Shown here in pieces: positions 1 through 11,130 of a stretch of 64,000 bases of DNA (the first letter of the stretch is position 1; each line of letters begins with the position of its first letter). Position numbers and translations under genes: made by a program. The DNA comes from Chromera velia (Eukaryota > Sar > Chromeraceae). The notes beneath the pieces were generated by a model, which did no database searches, was not told the DNA's origin, and saw only the letters and a list, made by a program, of their open reading frames with translations. Where the stretch lies: assembly GCA_018398765.1 (NCBI GenBank), contig JAHBMJ010005711.1, forward strand, positions 1 to 64,000. The letters are read 5' to 3'.

Positions 1-149
1 CACGACGTCCTCGAAATCACTCTCAGCATCTTCAGGCTAAGAAGCAGATAGCCAGAAAGCACACAGCCTAAGAAGCTACGTCTCCAACTAATAGATGCGC
101 ACCCCGCTCCATACGGCATTTTCAACTGCACTGACGTGCACCACACGTC

Positions 150-1580
150 TTCTCAACTCCATCCCACACTTGTCTGCCTTCTTCTTCGCTGCTTCTCTTC
201 TTTTCTCCTTGAAGGCATACAAGGCTTCCTTTGCATACGTGAGGCTGACTGACGGTTCCCATGACGCACTCTCCTTACTCTCCTCCTTCCACCAGATGAG
301 GCTCTCAGATAGTACGCCTGTCCGTCGATCCGCCTGTGATCCAGAATTTCTTCAACTTCATACTCCACTTCTGTAGAGGTCGGCAGGCAGATGGTAGGTA
401 ATGGATCAGTCTTCTCTCTCTCGTACTTTTTCAAGAAGAAGACATTGATCACGTTGTGTGTCCGTACGCCTGCAGGGAAAATGAGCTCATATGCGTTGTC
501 GTGTATCTTTCTTTCTACCTCAAAGGGTCCATAATACACCGGCTCGAGTTTCCTCACTATTCCTCCTGGCTTTCTATCTCCTTTGAAGTAAGAATTACGG
601 ACAAGTACATAGTCTCCAGGCTTGAAAGATACCTCCCTCCTCTGTTGATCTACCTGTTGTGCCATCTGCTCTCTTGCCTTCTGCAATCTTTCTTTTGCTC
701 TCATAATTTCTGCCTCTCTGGCGTCTGCGAATTCTGCTGCTAAAGGGCAGAAAGATTTTGTTTGTACAGAGACAGAAGGCAGACAAATGGGATCGCAGCC
801 GTACAGAAAACGGAATGGAGACATGCCGAGAGTTGAATGAACTGAATCGCGATATGCAAACTGACACACAGCTAACCACTTCGGCCAGTCTGACTGGTGT
901 TCATCCACAAAACAGCGCAGCATTTGCTCAATCGTCTCATTGTTTCTCTCTGTCTGTCCATCCGACTGTGGATACCCTCTCGTGCTCATGTTCAATTTTG
1001 TCTTCCACAGTCGAGCAAGCTCCTGCCAAAAAGTAGAAAGGAAACGAAGATCACGATCACTCACCACCGATTGAGGCATCCCGTACTCGAGGATCACTCG
1101 TTCAAAGACTGCCTCTGCCGTCCCCTCTGCCGTGATTCCTGAGGAGACTGTAATGAAGCAAGGAGCTTTAGACAGACAATCAACAACAGAGAGAATTCCA
1201 TCCACCCATTCACTCTTATACAACACCCTCGGAAGTCTAAATACAAAATCAAGAGAGAATGACTGAAATGCAAATTCAGGGATTGGAAGTGGATGCAGGA
1301 GGCCTTGCTGCTTCTCTGTCGGTCTCTTCCCTCTCTGGCAAATATCACACTTCGTGACATACTGCTGGACCGACACATACATATGCGGCCAGTAGAAAGA
1401 GCCAGCCAGTTTCAGATAAGTTTTCTCTCCCCCCAAATATCCCCCCATAGCTGTGTCATAGTGTTCATAAATCAGATTTTTCTGCAGCCTTTCTGTCGGG
1501 ACTGCTAGTCGATCATTGAAGAAAAGCAGTCCGTCTTCCATATGAAAAGGTTGCACTCTCAGCCGTAGTTGCAGAGGCAC
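150..1580 (-). pseudogene. Integrase part of the Ty3/gypsy fossil
   Basis: This segment holds an H2C2-type zinc finger (motif around CDICQRGK), followed by an rve-type integrase core (SLDFV, VSDRD, SDGQTERNNETIEQMLR). Its tail contains a VEEILDHR stretch typical of chromodomains fused to integrases of chromoviruses. Integrase inserts the element's cDNA into the genome, and the chromodomain would guide it to marked chromatin. It is the most downstream coding part of the element, as expected in Ty3/gypsy. It is a fossil. Confidence 0.92.
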
Positions 1581-1619
1581 TCCTTTTTCAGGATGCTCTA
1601 CTGCTTCTTTTATTTCCCT

Positions 1620-2130
1620 TCAGAACTGTTCCTCCTCATACCCCTTTCTTATCTTCCCCAAGAACTCTTCATCTGGCTGCACATACACTTCATTCAAAAG
1701 AAGCTCACAGACGTCTTTTCTCTCTTCCTGCACCTCTTTCGTCTGTGCGGCCAACCCAGGCACCCTGCTTAATGCATCAGCCACCCTGTTTCGCGCACCC
1801 GGGACGTACCGAGGTGTAATCCCGAGCTCATCAAACCTTGAGACAAACCTGCGCATACGTAGAGACATCAGGGTGCGATCGGCAGACACATTCACATATT
1901 TTAGAAACTCATGATCCGACCACACCTTGGTTGTATGATTCACGTATGGTCTCCATGTCTTCACTGCAAAAACACACCCTAGAAATTCTTTCTCTCTAAT
2001 GTGATACTTCAATTCTGCTGGGCTAATACGACGAGAAGCAAAAGCACACGGACGTAAGTAACCAATCTCCGGATCCTCTTGTATCAAAATGGTACCTAAG
2101 GTCTCAGTCGATTCGCATGCATCCACAAAG
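1620..2130 (-). pseudogene. RNase H part of the Ty3/gypsy fossil
   Basis: The segment matches Ty3-type RNase H: a DACESTETLGTILIQ start, the SRRISPAELKYHIREKEFL stretch and the conserved end RYVPGARNRVADALSR. RNase H removes the RNA strand during reverse transcription. It sits between reverse transcriptase and integrase, the normal position. Confidence 0.9.
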
Positions 2131-2229
2131 ATTTCAAACAGGCGGGCGGGATCGGGAATGAATAATTCAACTGTATTTCTGACTGCTTCTTTCAGTGCTT
2201 GAAAACTTCTCTCTTCTTTTTCTCCCTAC

Positions 2230-3130
2230 TCAAACACCCGCTTCGCTTTCAACAAAGCATAGAGAGGTCCCGCTTTCTCACTGAAACGGGGAACAAATCT
2301 TCTCACCCAATTTGCAAACCCCAAGAAAGAGAGCACATCCTTTCTGTTCTTCGGGGTTGGCCACTTGTTGACTGCCTCTGTTTTGCTGACCTCTGGTCGA
2401 ACCCCGGTCCTGGAAATTCTCAAGCCCAGAAAGGTCACCTCACTCTGCATGAAGTGGCACTTTGAGAGCTTGGCATACAGATTGTTTTCAGTGAGTAAAT
2501 GCAGAACAGTGCGAATGTGTTTTTTGTGCTCCTCTCTAGTGCGTGAATAAATGAGAATGTTATCAAAAAACACCGAAACGAAACGATCGAGGCAGGATCG
2601 AAGAGCAAATTGAATCAGCCTCATCGCAGAAGGTGGCACGTTCATCAAACCGAAAGAAACGACCAGCCACTCAAAAGAGCCATATCGCATTATGAAGGCT
2701 GTCTTGGAGATGTCTTCCTCTCTGACTCTCATTTGGTGATAGTACTGACGTAGATCTAGAGTCGTGAAAAATCGTGCCCCATGGAGTCGATCGATTAATT
2801 CCTGTGGATGAGGGAGTGAATGTTTATCTTTTATTGTGATGCGATTCAAGCCTGTGTAATCGCAACACATCCTCATCGATCCATCTTTCTTTTGTACGAA
2901 AAGAACAGGAGCAGCATAAGGAGAAGCAGACGGTCGAATGAATCCTTGTTCAAGATATATGTCTAGCTGTCTCCTCAGCTTATCTGTCTCTCCTATTGAC
3001 AATCGGTAAGGTGGACGTGCAGAAAGTGAATGACCAGGCTCAAGTTCAATTTTGAAGTTCAAATAAGGACCTCTGGACGGTGGTAGATGAGAGAGTCGAT
3101 CAAAGAAAAGAGACGCATGATCTGCCACAA
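2230..3130 (-). pseudogene. Reverse transcriptase part of the Ty3/gypsy fossil
   Basis: The segment holds clear Ty3/gypsy reverse transcriptase motifs: an ARPPYRLS entry, the VQKKDGSMRMCCDY region, TTLDLRQYYHQMRV, the FGLMNVPPS region and the thumb-side FLGLRIS and FLGFANWVRRFV motifs. It copies the element's RNA into DNA. It is part of a fossil. Confidence 0.93.
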
Positions 3131-3449
3131 TTTCTTTCACATTATGAGACACCTCTGGATCTGGTCGATTGAGAAATACACGCACTTCAGAAAGATCAGA
3201 AGAAGAATAGACAGGATAATCAGAAGAAAGAAAAGAAAGAAAGTCAGACCCATGAATCCCCTTGTTATCTATTCTCCCCTTTTCATTCCCCCCCAATTCA
3301 CTCACTTCAGTTGTTAGCACTTCGCACTCCTCCTGTGCAGGTGGTCGTGGGCGCACCGTCTCCATGTACACGATATGAAACGGCGCTCCCCTCTTGATAC
3401 AATGTCTAGCCTGCACAGGATTCAAGAAGGGAGGGCAATTTTCACCTTT

Positions 3450-3900
3450 CTTGTACCCTCCTTTCAAAATCATTTCACGGCGTTTGAAAGAGAACCGAAG
3501 AGACCGAATTGGATGGTCGAGCTCGACGTTGTGTGCGTCACTCCACTTTTGACCGAGGATCACGTCATAGCCATCCAGGTCAGCAAGCAATGCACCCACA
3601 ATTTCTGAATACCCTTGTATGTGCAGAGGCACTTGAGGTGCATACTCACTAACCGTAGCGTCCAGTCTCCTATTCTCCTTCACCACCATCCGACATCTCA
3701 TAGGGGTCGAAAACCTACAAATATGGAGCTGCCGATTGTGTGCAAACTTGCTATCAACAAAAATGTCATCAGCTCCATTATCATAAAACACTTTGACTGG
3801 ACTGCCAGCAATCGTGCCTTGATAGACAAATCCCTCTCTGTAACTTTTATCACCATCATCCTCTTCTTCCTCCCCCGACCCCCCACCTTCTTCCTCAATA
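3450..3900 (-). pseudogene. Aspartic protease-like part of the Ty3/gypsy fossil
   Basis: Directly before the reverse transcriptase lies a domain with a retropepsin-like layout. A beta-hairpin with the FYDNGAD region near its start is followed by a conserved LADLDGYDVILGQKWSD segment, typical of Ty3/gypsy proteases. This enzyme processes Gag and Pol. The call rests on position and on these two motifs. Confidence 0.75.
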
Positions 3901-4419
3901 TTTCTTATTTCTTCCTCAACTTCTCTACGTACCTCAGGTTCCCGAGGAACCACGACACGATCATCCTCTCTCCGGCCGGGAATCGTTCTCACTCCCGCCA
4001 TTCGTCTGGGTCCTACCCGACGCGCTAGTTGTGACCCCCGGGGCGGTGAAGACGTTCGCCGGCCAAACGATGGAGTGTCGCTGAAGGTACGCCCCTGTCC
4101 CTTCGAAGGAACATTGCTTCCGAACCCTCTGCCTGGCTGATGAGTCTCCTCCCTCCCCCCTACTGCAGAGGGCGACCCAAAAGGAAAGGGGTATCGAGCC
4201 CCCTCATAGTATCTGTGAGGAAGAGAGCTTTCTCGTCGAAACTCGGGAAACCGGGCTGCTCACTGTGAAGGTTCCCGCCATCCTCCGAATGGGGACGTGT
4301 ACATAGCGCATGCCTGCGGGGGACCGCGCAACCTATTCCAACACTGCCTCATCTGGTGATTGGGATTATCACACCGGAGGCAAAGTCCCCGTCTCCATCT
4401 TTCCTCCCACAGGGCCTAG

Positions 4420-5330
4420 GGCAATCTGGGGTCGCAAAGCGGTATGCCACGATGCATCCCATAAAGTTCCATCGGAGCCGGTCCAGTTAGGTCAATCGGT
4501 GGAGACCCCCCTGGAATCAGTCCTGCCCCTTTGGCCCACTTTCCTCCCCAAGCTGATGCCTGTTGAAGCCAGGCCTCGTTGTCCAAGGCCTTCTCCATGG
4601 CCTTCTGCAGAGTCTGCGGCTCCTGCCTGTCGGTCTGAAACATGACGGCAGGTGGCAAACCCTCGATGTAGCTGTCAAGGAGGTCCCACTCACTCGTTCC
4701 TGCCTTTTTCAGCTTCAAAGCCTCGACGTCGAACTTGTTGTTGTAGTCGCTAACAGTTCCAGTGCACTTGAGGATTGCGATCTTCTTCTTTGCTGCCCTG
4801 CAGACGTGCTTATCTCTGTACCGACGAAGCAATGTGTCCTTCAAGACAGGCCAGTCGCAAAACCCAATGCCATCCTCCAACTTCACCAAGTCAAACCAGT
4901 CCTTGAGTTCAGGGCTCAAGTAAGACTTGGCCAGACCGAGTTGACGTTCCAGAGCGGTCTGAGCATTCGTAAACCAGTCATCCATGTCAGTGCACCACCT
5001 TTCCGCTTTCTCCCGCACTCCCGTAAAGATATCCGGATTCTTCAGTGTAGTCCTGGGAACTTGTTCTTGAACTTCAGGCGCCTGAGGAGGTAGACCACCC
5101 TGTCTGCCCCCAAACAACATGCCGTCTCCTTGTACATCCATCGGCTGCTAGACTGCCGCAGCAGCTTGCTCCATCTGTCTTTGCTGCAGTTCCGCCAGTA
5201 TCTTCCCTTGCTGCTGCTGGGTCTGTTAGACTGCGGTGAGGCCCTTCTGAACCTGTAGCAGAGTCGTACCTACTTCCGCCTGAAACTATCCAAAAGACAT
5301 CAAGAAAGAAAATCAAAATGAGCAAAGATT
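4420..5330 (-). pseudogene. Gag-like part of the Ty3/gypsy fossil
   Basis: The segment has the retrotransposon Gag capsid pattern: WCTDMDDWFTNAQ, LSPELKDWFDLVK, LRRYRDKH, NNKFDVEALKLKK and SYIEGLPPAVM. It ends with the PAPMELYGM segment that usually precedes the nucleocapsid. The first part is rich in Q and A. Gag forms the particle in which reverse transcription occurs. It lies between the primer binding site and pol. Confidence 0.85.
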
Positions 5331-5340
5331 TGTCCCTTTG

Positions 5341-5362
5341 CCGAACCAGCTCTGTACCACCA
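5341..5362 (-). other. Primer-binding-site-like sequence of the Ty3/gypsy fossil
   Basis: Read on the minus strand, TGGTGGTACAGAGC begins three bases inside the LTR end. It resembles the TGGTATCAGAGC site complementary to the 3' end of initiator methionine tRNA that many Ty3/gypsy elements use. The position next to a CA-ending LTR supports the call. Confidence 0.65.
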
Positions 5363-5365
5363 GAC

Positions 5366-5610
5366 TGTAAGCTGCGTACAGTACTAGAGGCTCAATTACG
5401 ATAAGCGTAGATCATAGGCAGACTCACATTAAGGTGTGACCTAGCAGAGTCAATCTGTTGATCCACTATTCAGACCAGCCAACACCACAATCGAGAGACT
5501 GACATAGAACAACTTTCGCACGCAAAGGTCAGACGTCACTTTATTCAGACTGGGCGCACATGGTGTTACGAGGTCGGCGGCGGCCCTAGCGCGGCACAAC
5601 GCTCGTGACA
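5366..5610 (-). repeat. Upstream LTR (245 bp) of the Ty3/gypsy fossil
   Basis: On the minus strand the segment starts TGTCACGAGCGTTGTG and ends CTTACA, so it has the TG...CA ends of an LTR. It is followed after three bases by the primer-binding-site-like sequence. An AATAAAG stretch lies inside. The partner LTR is outside the window, so the boundaries are inferred. Confidence 0.65.
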
Positions 5611-6030
5611 GGCCTACATTTACCTTAGCTGTAAAGCCGATCGACTGTTCAGATAGTGAACTCAGTTTACTGGGGAAAGACTATTCCGTACTAGTTTTTC
5701 GGGGTAAACAGGGGGGAAAGATTGTCGATGAGGGATCTAATCATCTGCAGCATAGTGGGAGGCCACTAAAATCATCCCTCGGGTGGGCGCGCACCTAATG
5801 TTGCGTAAGCAAGTGAAACAGCTATACGGCATTAGGCGAAATGCGCCTCCTTGATACGGTTTAACAGAGTTACCCTTCGTTAAGACGTGAATCTAGTCGT
5901 GTCTACGGGTCCCACAGTCCAAACTAGGAGCGATCGGGATTTTCACGAAGAAGTTTGAACGGCGGTGTACGGAGACGGCGTAGACGGCCAATCGATACTT
6001 AGTGCCCCGGAAAGCGAAGCCGTAATGGAG
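5611..6030. other. Spacer between two LTR elements, no gene seen
   Basis: About 400 bp without a convincing open reading frame on either strand. It holds no motif I recognise. Confidence 0.5.
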
Positions 6031-6288
6031 TGTGGTGCAGTGGTTAGCTATTGTACGGGGCTCATTTGATATAAAAAGTTCTGTTATGCAAGGTTACTAC
6101 TTCCAGACGCTTCCCTATAGACTTTTGTACAACGGCTTGACTCACGGCTGACTCAGTCTGCGTACATGCATGCGCGTAGCTTAATTGCATAAACACAAAT
6201 GCGCTCAAACTGCGCACATCTCGATATTATCTGACATGCTGCTTTGTATATCGTGGCGCGGCTGGCTAGCCTCACAACGTTACGTGCC
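6031..6288 (-). repeat. LTR-like direct repeat, left copy (3' LTR on minus strand)
   Basis: This copy matches 8870-9126 over its whole length in the same orientation. Read on the minus strand it begins TGGCACGTAACGTTGTGA and contains a TATA-like stretch near its end. Its start resembles that of the LTR at 5366-5610 (CGTTGTG shared), suggesting related families. Confidence 0.7.
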
Positions 6289-7569
6289 ACTTCCCCCCTG
6301 AAGCTACGTCCACGCTGGCTTACCCAGAGAACGCAAGTAAATTTTTCTTATGCAACTCTTCACGGCAATGGAGTTGTGATTGTTGATTAGATCATTGCTT
6401 TCCCTCACCTGCGGGGTCGTGGAAAATCAAAGATAACTTTTCTTTTCTTTTTTTTCAACTCTCTCTCATTTTTGTTTTCAGAATTTCCTTTACCATCTTT
6501 TCTGTGGTTCTTCCTCTCTTTCATATCATCGACTCATAGTCCACTCCAGTCAAACAATCACAACAGTTACTCCCAACTACCATCCATACTGACTCCACCG
6601 TATACTCAGTATACATACCCCCTCCCCCTTCAAGGCCGTGTCCACGCTCGGTTAGAGAAAGTGTGACGTGCACGAGAACAACAACAAAGAAAAAAAAAAT
6701 TAAACGAAAAAGGACAGAAAACATATACATCGGCTGAAAATTGTTCCTTCAGTCACGGAGTCCACTGGATGCCATAGTACTGCATTTCCTAATCGGTTAG
6801 CCCTACAATTACCCCCGGCTCTTTCCCATCTGTTTGATCCAAGTCTCTGTTAGCTTGGTGCTGCTGCTCTGATGGAGGTTGTGGACTGATAGAAGACTGC
6901 GCCTAGGACTGCGCTGAAGTGCAGGCGGTCCGTATGCTCCTCATTTGCCGCACTGCAGGTCTCACTTCTGGCATACACGGCATCACACCCCCTCCATTCC
7001 CATACATCTCCCTGTAAAATGTCTCCCGTGTCTGCCCACACCCACGACGTACCAAAAATGCATGCCAGTCTGCAGTGCTAATTTCCTGAACATTTAGAAT
7101 AATATATCAAGCCTTCCCTTCTCAACCGAAAACGAAAAGACACATCCTCCCAATACTCATGCTGGAGCGGATCACGCGGTGGGACTGGCTGGGACTGGCG
7201 TCTTTAGTTTTCTATGGGCTGCTCGCCTTCTCTCTTTCTCTTTGTTCTTCGCCTCCGTTCTCTCTCACTGACGCCTGGCCTGACGAGACGGTGTCAAACC
7301 ATCAGATGGGACTGCCGGTTCCTCCACAGTGACTCCCTCACTGATTGGAGGCAGAGGAGACCAATGGCTGTCCATCTCCTTCTTTTGCCTCACAGCCAGC
7401 ATTTCATATTTTCTCTCTTTCTTTTCTTGGCGCTTTTGTTTCTGTCTCTCTGCTTTCCCCGGACTCCCACCCCTAAAGTCATTTCTCTGCCCACCTATCT
7501 CTAAACGATTGAGCTGCAGAGACGGACTGTATGGTCTCTCAGACTGGCAGTGGATTTACTCTCTCAATT

Positions 7570-8690
7570 CCTAACTCCTAACTCCATACAGCGATTCAAA
7601 CAAGTCTCTTCCCACACTTCCTTCTTCCTTCCCACTCCTTTCAATCCGCCACAGCTCCATCGGAGCGGGCTCATTCATTCGACCATCTCCTCCAGCAGGA
7701 GCCATCACAGGGGAGCTCTGACCGAAATCAAAAGTCGTCTGAAGCGTCATAAAGAACACGCCTCCATCGGTATTGATAATCTCACTCCCCTCTTGTACTT
7801 CCCACGTCCCTCTGCCTTCTTTCTGGGACGACTGACTGAAGTCGAACATCGTACTTGGAGTTTTGGCGAGTGTGGCTCCCACAGAGCTCACAGAGACACT
7901 CTCCTCTCGCACCCCGGACACCTGCACATCTGTTTGCTACTGCAACTGATTGGAAACGCCCGACTGTGCACAGCCGTGCAATCTTACGCGAACACCGCCA
8001 TCACCCAGAGTTTTTTCGACCCAATCCACATCTCCCTCTCTCATACAGAATTCTTTCCCTGGGGTACCTGGTGGAATAATTCTCTCTCCTCTCTCTGTTC
8101 CTTGGTCCAGCCTCCTCTGTTGTTGCAAGCGACTAGAAATCTTTGACTGATTACTGCCAAAACCTCACCTGCTCGCTTCACCCCTCTCTCCACTTCGATT
8201 TGCATTTTCATGTGCGCCTGGGGCTTTGCGCATGTCTTCAGAGAAGACGTCTCTAGGCTGCTGGACTTTCTGTTTCCTCCCTCTCCCTGCTGAACCTTTT
8301 AGGCAACCAGCATTACAGTGCTCAGATGATTGCTGAGACTGTGTTTACTCTGCCATTTTTTTCTTCCAGGTCGCCTCTGTCAACCTGCGACTTCTGCGAG
8401 TTTTCGGTCTGCCCGCATCGGTGTGTTAAGTCGCATGTTAGACTGCACTCTGCTTCTCAAAAATCCCAGTTGGTGGAACAGACGGTCTACTGGCTCCTGT
8501 AGACTCCAAAAGTCGCTCTACAATCTCAAACCCTTCCTTCAAGAGGCTCTCACCGTTCGCTTACACTTCTCCGGATGGAATGTCCTTGAATTTTTGAAGT
8601 TCACATACAAGCGAAAGAAAATTTTCGAAACGTTCCCAGATCGACATGACCGACATGCTACTAAAGACTTCTGAGAACTTTTCACAAGAC
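7570..8690 (-). pseudogene. Gag-like coding remains inside the small LTR element
   Basis: Minus-strand segments with protein-like composition lie between the two LTR-like repeats. One contains MSIWERFENFLSLVCELQKF, another contains PAPMELWRI, which recalls the region before the nucleocapsid in Ty3/gypsy Gag. No enzyme domain is seen. It is a fossil and the identification as Gag is tentative. Confidence 0.4.
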
Positions 8691-8869
8691 AAAGCAATGA
8701 ACTCGTACTTTTTTTTTATTGTAGTGGTTGCGTGCGTAGTCAGTGCAAGCTATGTGAAGCTGCAAAGAGACCTCGCACTGTCAGACAGAGAATGTGTTCA
8801 TGACATGAGACAGATGGTCTGCGAACTCCACTGAGGCTGATCGTTTCGTTCTGCTACTACATAACGGAG

Positions 8870-9126
8870 TGTGGTGCAGTGGCTAGCTGTTGTACGGAGC
8901 TCATTTGGTATAAAAAGTTTTATTATGCAAGGTTACTACTTCCAGACGCTTCTCTATAGACTAAGTCTTTCATGCAATAGCTTGACTCACGGCTGACTAC
9001 GTGCATGCATATGCGTAGCTTAATTGCATAAACGCGAATGCGCTCGAACTGCACACACCTCGATACTGTCTGACATGCTGCTTTGTGTATCGTTGGGCGG
9101 CTGGCTAGCTTCACAACGTTACGACA
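8870..9126 (-). repeat. LTR-like direct repeat, right copy (5' LTR on minus strand)
   Basis: Partner of 6031-6288. Read on the minus strand it begins TGTCGTAACGTTGTGA. Differences from the other copy are mostly scattered transitions plus one small indel region. Confidence 0.7.
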
Positions 9127-9340
9127 TTACGAAGCGGAGGGGCACTTTTGAACTTACCAAACTTTCTTAGAGCTGGGATATCCCACATAGGGTCCATAAT
9201 GGGCATCACTACTACTGATTTACTAGGGGGATCAAGTTTTGCTACATGAGCTCCCACAAAGGCCCGCCCCATCTGTAATGTCTGTACCAATGGCATCCCT
9301 CGCGGAGGCTCGCTTCCACGTCTGTAACGTCCATAACGCT
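9127..9340 (-). pseudogene. Short coding-like fragment, unrecognised
   Basis: An open minus-strand stretch reads GAHVAKLDPPSKSVVVMPI and then WDIPALRKFGKFKSAPPL. The composition is protein-like and unlike random frames, but I do not recognise the family. It abuts the outer edge of the right LTR-like repeat, so it may be part of the sequence into which that element inserted, or of a further retroelement. Confidence 0.3.
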
Positions 9341-9775
9341 ACATAACTATACGTACATAATGGCAAACATTAGATCACAACTGTTAATTATTCAAAAAAA
9401 ACTCTCAACATATAATTTTATAACTAATTAAGCCTGGAACTAAACATATTTAACTGTATAATTCTGTATTTGGACAGTATTTCACTACTATTTTTATGGA
9501 GATCTCCAAAATTTACCAAAATTGTTTGGAGATATTCAAATCTAAGATTGAAATCAAAGATTTTTCAAACCTAGCCAGCTTCAAACATTAATTTATACAA
9601 GTTTTTTTTTTAGATGGAAAAACTTTAAACTATTTTAAACAAAACACAGAAACATATATATAGAAATGTAATCAGTACATTTCATTTACTAGTTTCATTT
9701 AGGTAGTAACGCTCTAAGTAACGCTGGATAAAACCTTTTTATGGTCTTTTTAATAACTTATACATCTTTTGTAAC
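9341..9775. other. AT-rich spacer, no gene seen
   Basis: Strongly AT-rich sequence with short homopolymer runs. No open frame or motif is supported. Confidence 0.5.
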
Positions 9776-9917
9776 ATACTGTACAAAACCAGGTTAAATT
9801 CCCCGAGAATTTAGTGGAATTTTATGGAATTTACCCTTGGAATTTAGTGGAATTTGATGCATTTTAGTAGAATTTACCGTGGAATCTACTCATCTAAATT
9901 CTATAAACTTTGGAGGC

Positions 9918-10036
9918 TTATTTCTTGTGATCTAAAAACAGTTAAGAGCTTAAATTCACAGTGCTTATAGAACTATAAAAGCTGTATAAGCAGTGCTAAT
10001 TTAAGTTTTTAACTCTTTCTAGATCACGAGAAATAA
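9918..10036. repeat. Foldback hairpin, 119 bp
   Basis: TTATTTCTTGTGATCTA at the left end is matched by TAGATCACGAGAAATAA at the right. Inner pairs such as TGCTTATA / TATAAGCA extend the imperfect palindrome to its centre near 9977. It lies just inside the left arm of the surrounding inverted-repeat element. Confidence 0.75.
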
Positions 10037-10229
10037 GCAGTCAAATGTCTAATGTCTCGATGCATTATAACTCTGTTTTGTTTGCTGGTCATTTGGTTTA
10101 TCTCATATAACTTTTTTATTTCTCCCTCTCTTCACTCCTTTGGTTTGAACCCTTTAGTTGTCTGCTTACAAAACAAGTAGCCAGCTTCTTTCAGTCTCTC
10201 AAATCTATAGAACACGCCTTGCCCACGAC

Positions 10230-11130
10230 TGTATGGGAGGCCTGCATTGCTAGTTCTTGTGCTCCCTTTGTCTCAAGTCCTCCACTAAGCGACTGGCTGT
10301 GCCCCTTGACAATTCTTTCCTGGTAGACACTGTGACAGATGAGCCATGTCAAGAAAAGTCAAAAAAGAAAGGGAAATACAAACAAAAAGAGCGAGAAAGA
10401 GACGTGTTGCAAGATCCAAATGAATCAATGGCTTGGTGAATGGGCTAGAAGATAGAAAGGCAGCAAGAATAGAGACAGAATCTTCTATCTCCGAGTCTTT
10501 GCTGCCTTCATAAATTTTCAAAGAGAGAACCCTTCTAGACAGAGGCTCTCCATGCTCTTTTTTACAGAAAGGAAATGGCAGTCACGTCTGTCAGACATAA
10601 GAAACGATCTGCACATACGCATGCTGTCCCCTTGTCTTCTTAAATCCTCTGCAAACATCCGCCCTCTCTTGAGAGCGATGACGGGTAGTTATGTGCAGCA
10701 GGGGGAGCTAGAGATGACCTGCTCGGCTTGCTCTGGTAGAAAAGTTTGTGATGAGATCCACCTGCTCACGGAATGTGCAGACATAGAGAAGGACAGACAG
10801 AAGCTTGATGAAATCATCAGCAGAATAAAGGAGTACGTGCCCATTAAGAAACGGGTAGAAATTGCGCAATGGGTGGCTGCCTCAGCTGCCAGTGGTAGAA
10901 GAGTAGGGGAGAATGAAAAGAAAGTTCGATCGAGAGATGATCGCTCTTATATCGTCGTTCCAGCCTCTAGCAGGCATGAGGGCGGTTGAGAAGTGTATAG
11001 CCAAATTGGTGTGAGTTCGTGTTATCATATATAAATAAATTAATATGCGCTGGGTTAACAAACAATCATTGTATGTCATGCTCCGTGGTTGGCCACAGCC
11101 TAAGTAGTGGCTCACCCGCTTTAACCGTCT
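10230..11130 (+). mobile_element. LINE 3'-end fragment (C-terminal zinc-knuckle region)
   Basis: An open frame at 10552-10989 has the layout of the end of LINE ORF2 proteins: LLRAMTG, then CSACSGRKVCDEIHLLTEC (a C-x2-C...H-x4-C knuckle) and a helical, charged tail. The upstream 300 bp carry lysine-rich coding-like sequence in shifted frames. The reverse transcriptase core is absent, as expected of a 5'-truncated copy. The 3' end runs into TCAATTCAATTCAAAT before the right inverted repeat. It is related to the longer copy at 11400-14640, which has a similar HVLTEYP-type end. Confidence 0.6.

Larger units (their letters stand above)
1..5610 (-). mobile_element. Ty3/gypsy LTR retrotransposon, fossil, cut by window edge
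   Basis: On the minus strand the parts follow the Ty3/gypsy order gag, protease, reverse transcriptase, RNase H, integrase. A 245-bp LTR lies upstream of gag and a primer-binding-site-like sequence follows it directly. The integrase carries a zinc-binding N-terminus, a DDE core and a chromodomain-like tail, which points to the chromovirus branch. The element is broken, with roughly four to six breaks, and the downstream LTR lies left of the window. Its age cannot be estimated from LTR divergence because only one LTR is visible; the still recognisable coding parts suggest moderate age. Confidence 0.93.
6031..9126 (-). mobile_element. Small LTR-flanked element, probably non-autonomous, fossil
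   Basis: Two direct repeats of about 258 bp flank about 2.6 kb. The two copies are roughly 90% alike by eye, which implies a moderately old insertion. Beside the inner edge of the left copy lies a purine tract (minus strand AGGGGGGAAG) directly before TG, as in a polypurine tract before a 3' LTR. The interior carries minus-strand coding-like segments, one with a PAPMEL motif like the end of Gag in the neighbouring Ty3/gypsy element. No reverse transcriptase or integrase is visible, so it looks like a gag-only or passive element. It is broken, with several breaks. Clear target-site duplications were not found. Alternative: two SINE copies, because the repeat contains an A-box-like TGGTGCAGTGG. 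Confidence 0.55.

Noticed and set aside
6031-6090. tRNA gene or SINE head, because of an A-box-like TGGTGCAGTGG
   Set aside because: No convincing B box or cloverleaf follows, and the paired repeats with a purine tract fit LTRs better; the SINE reading is kept only as an alternative.
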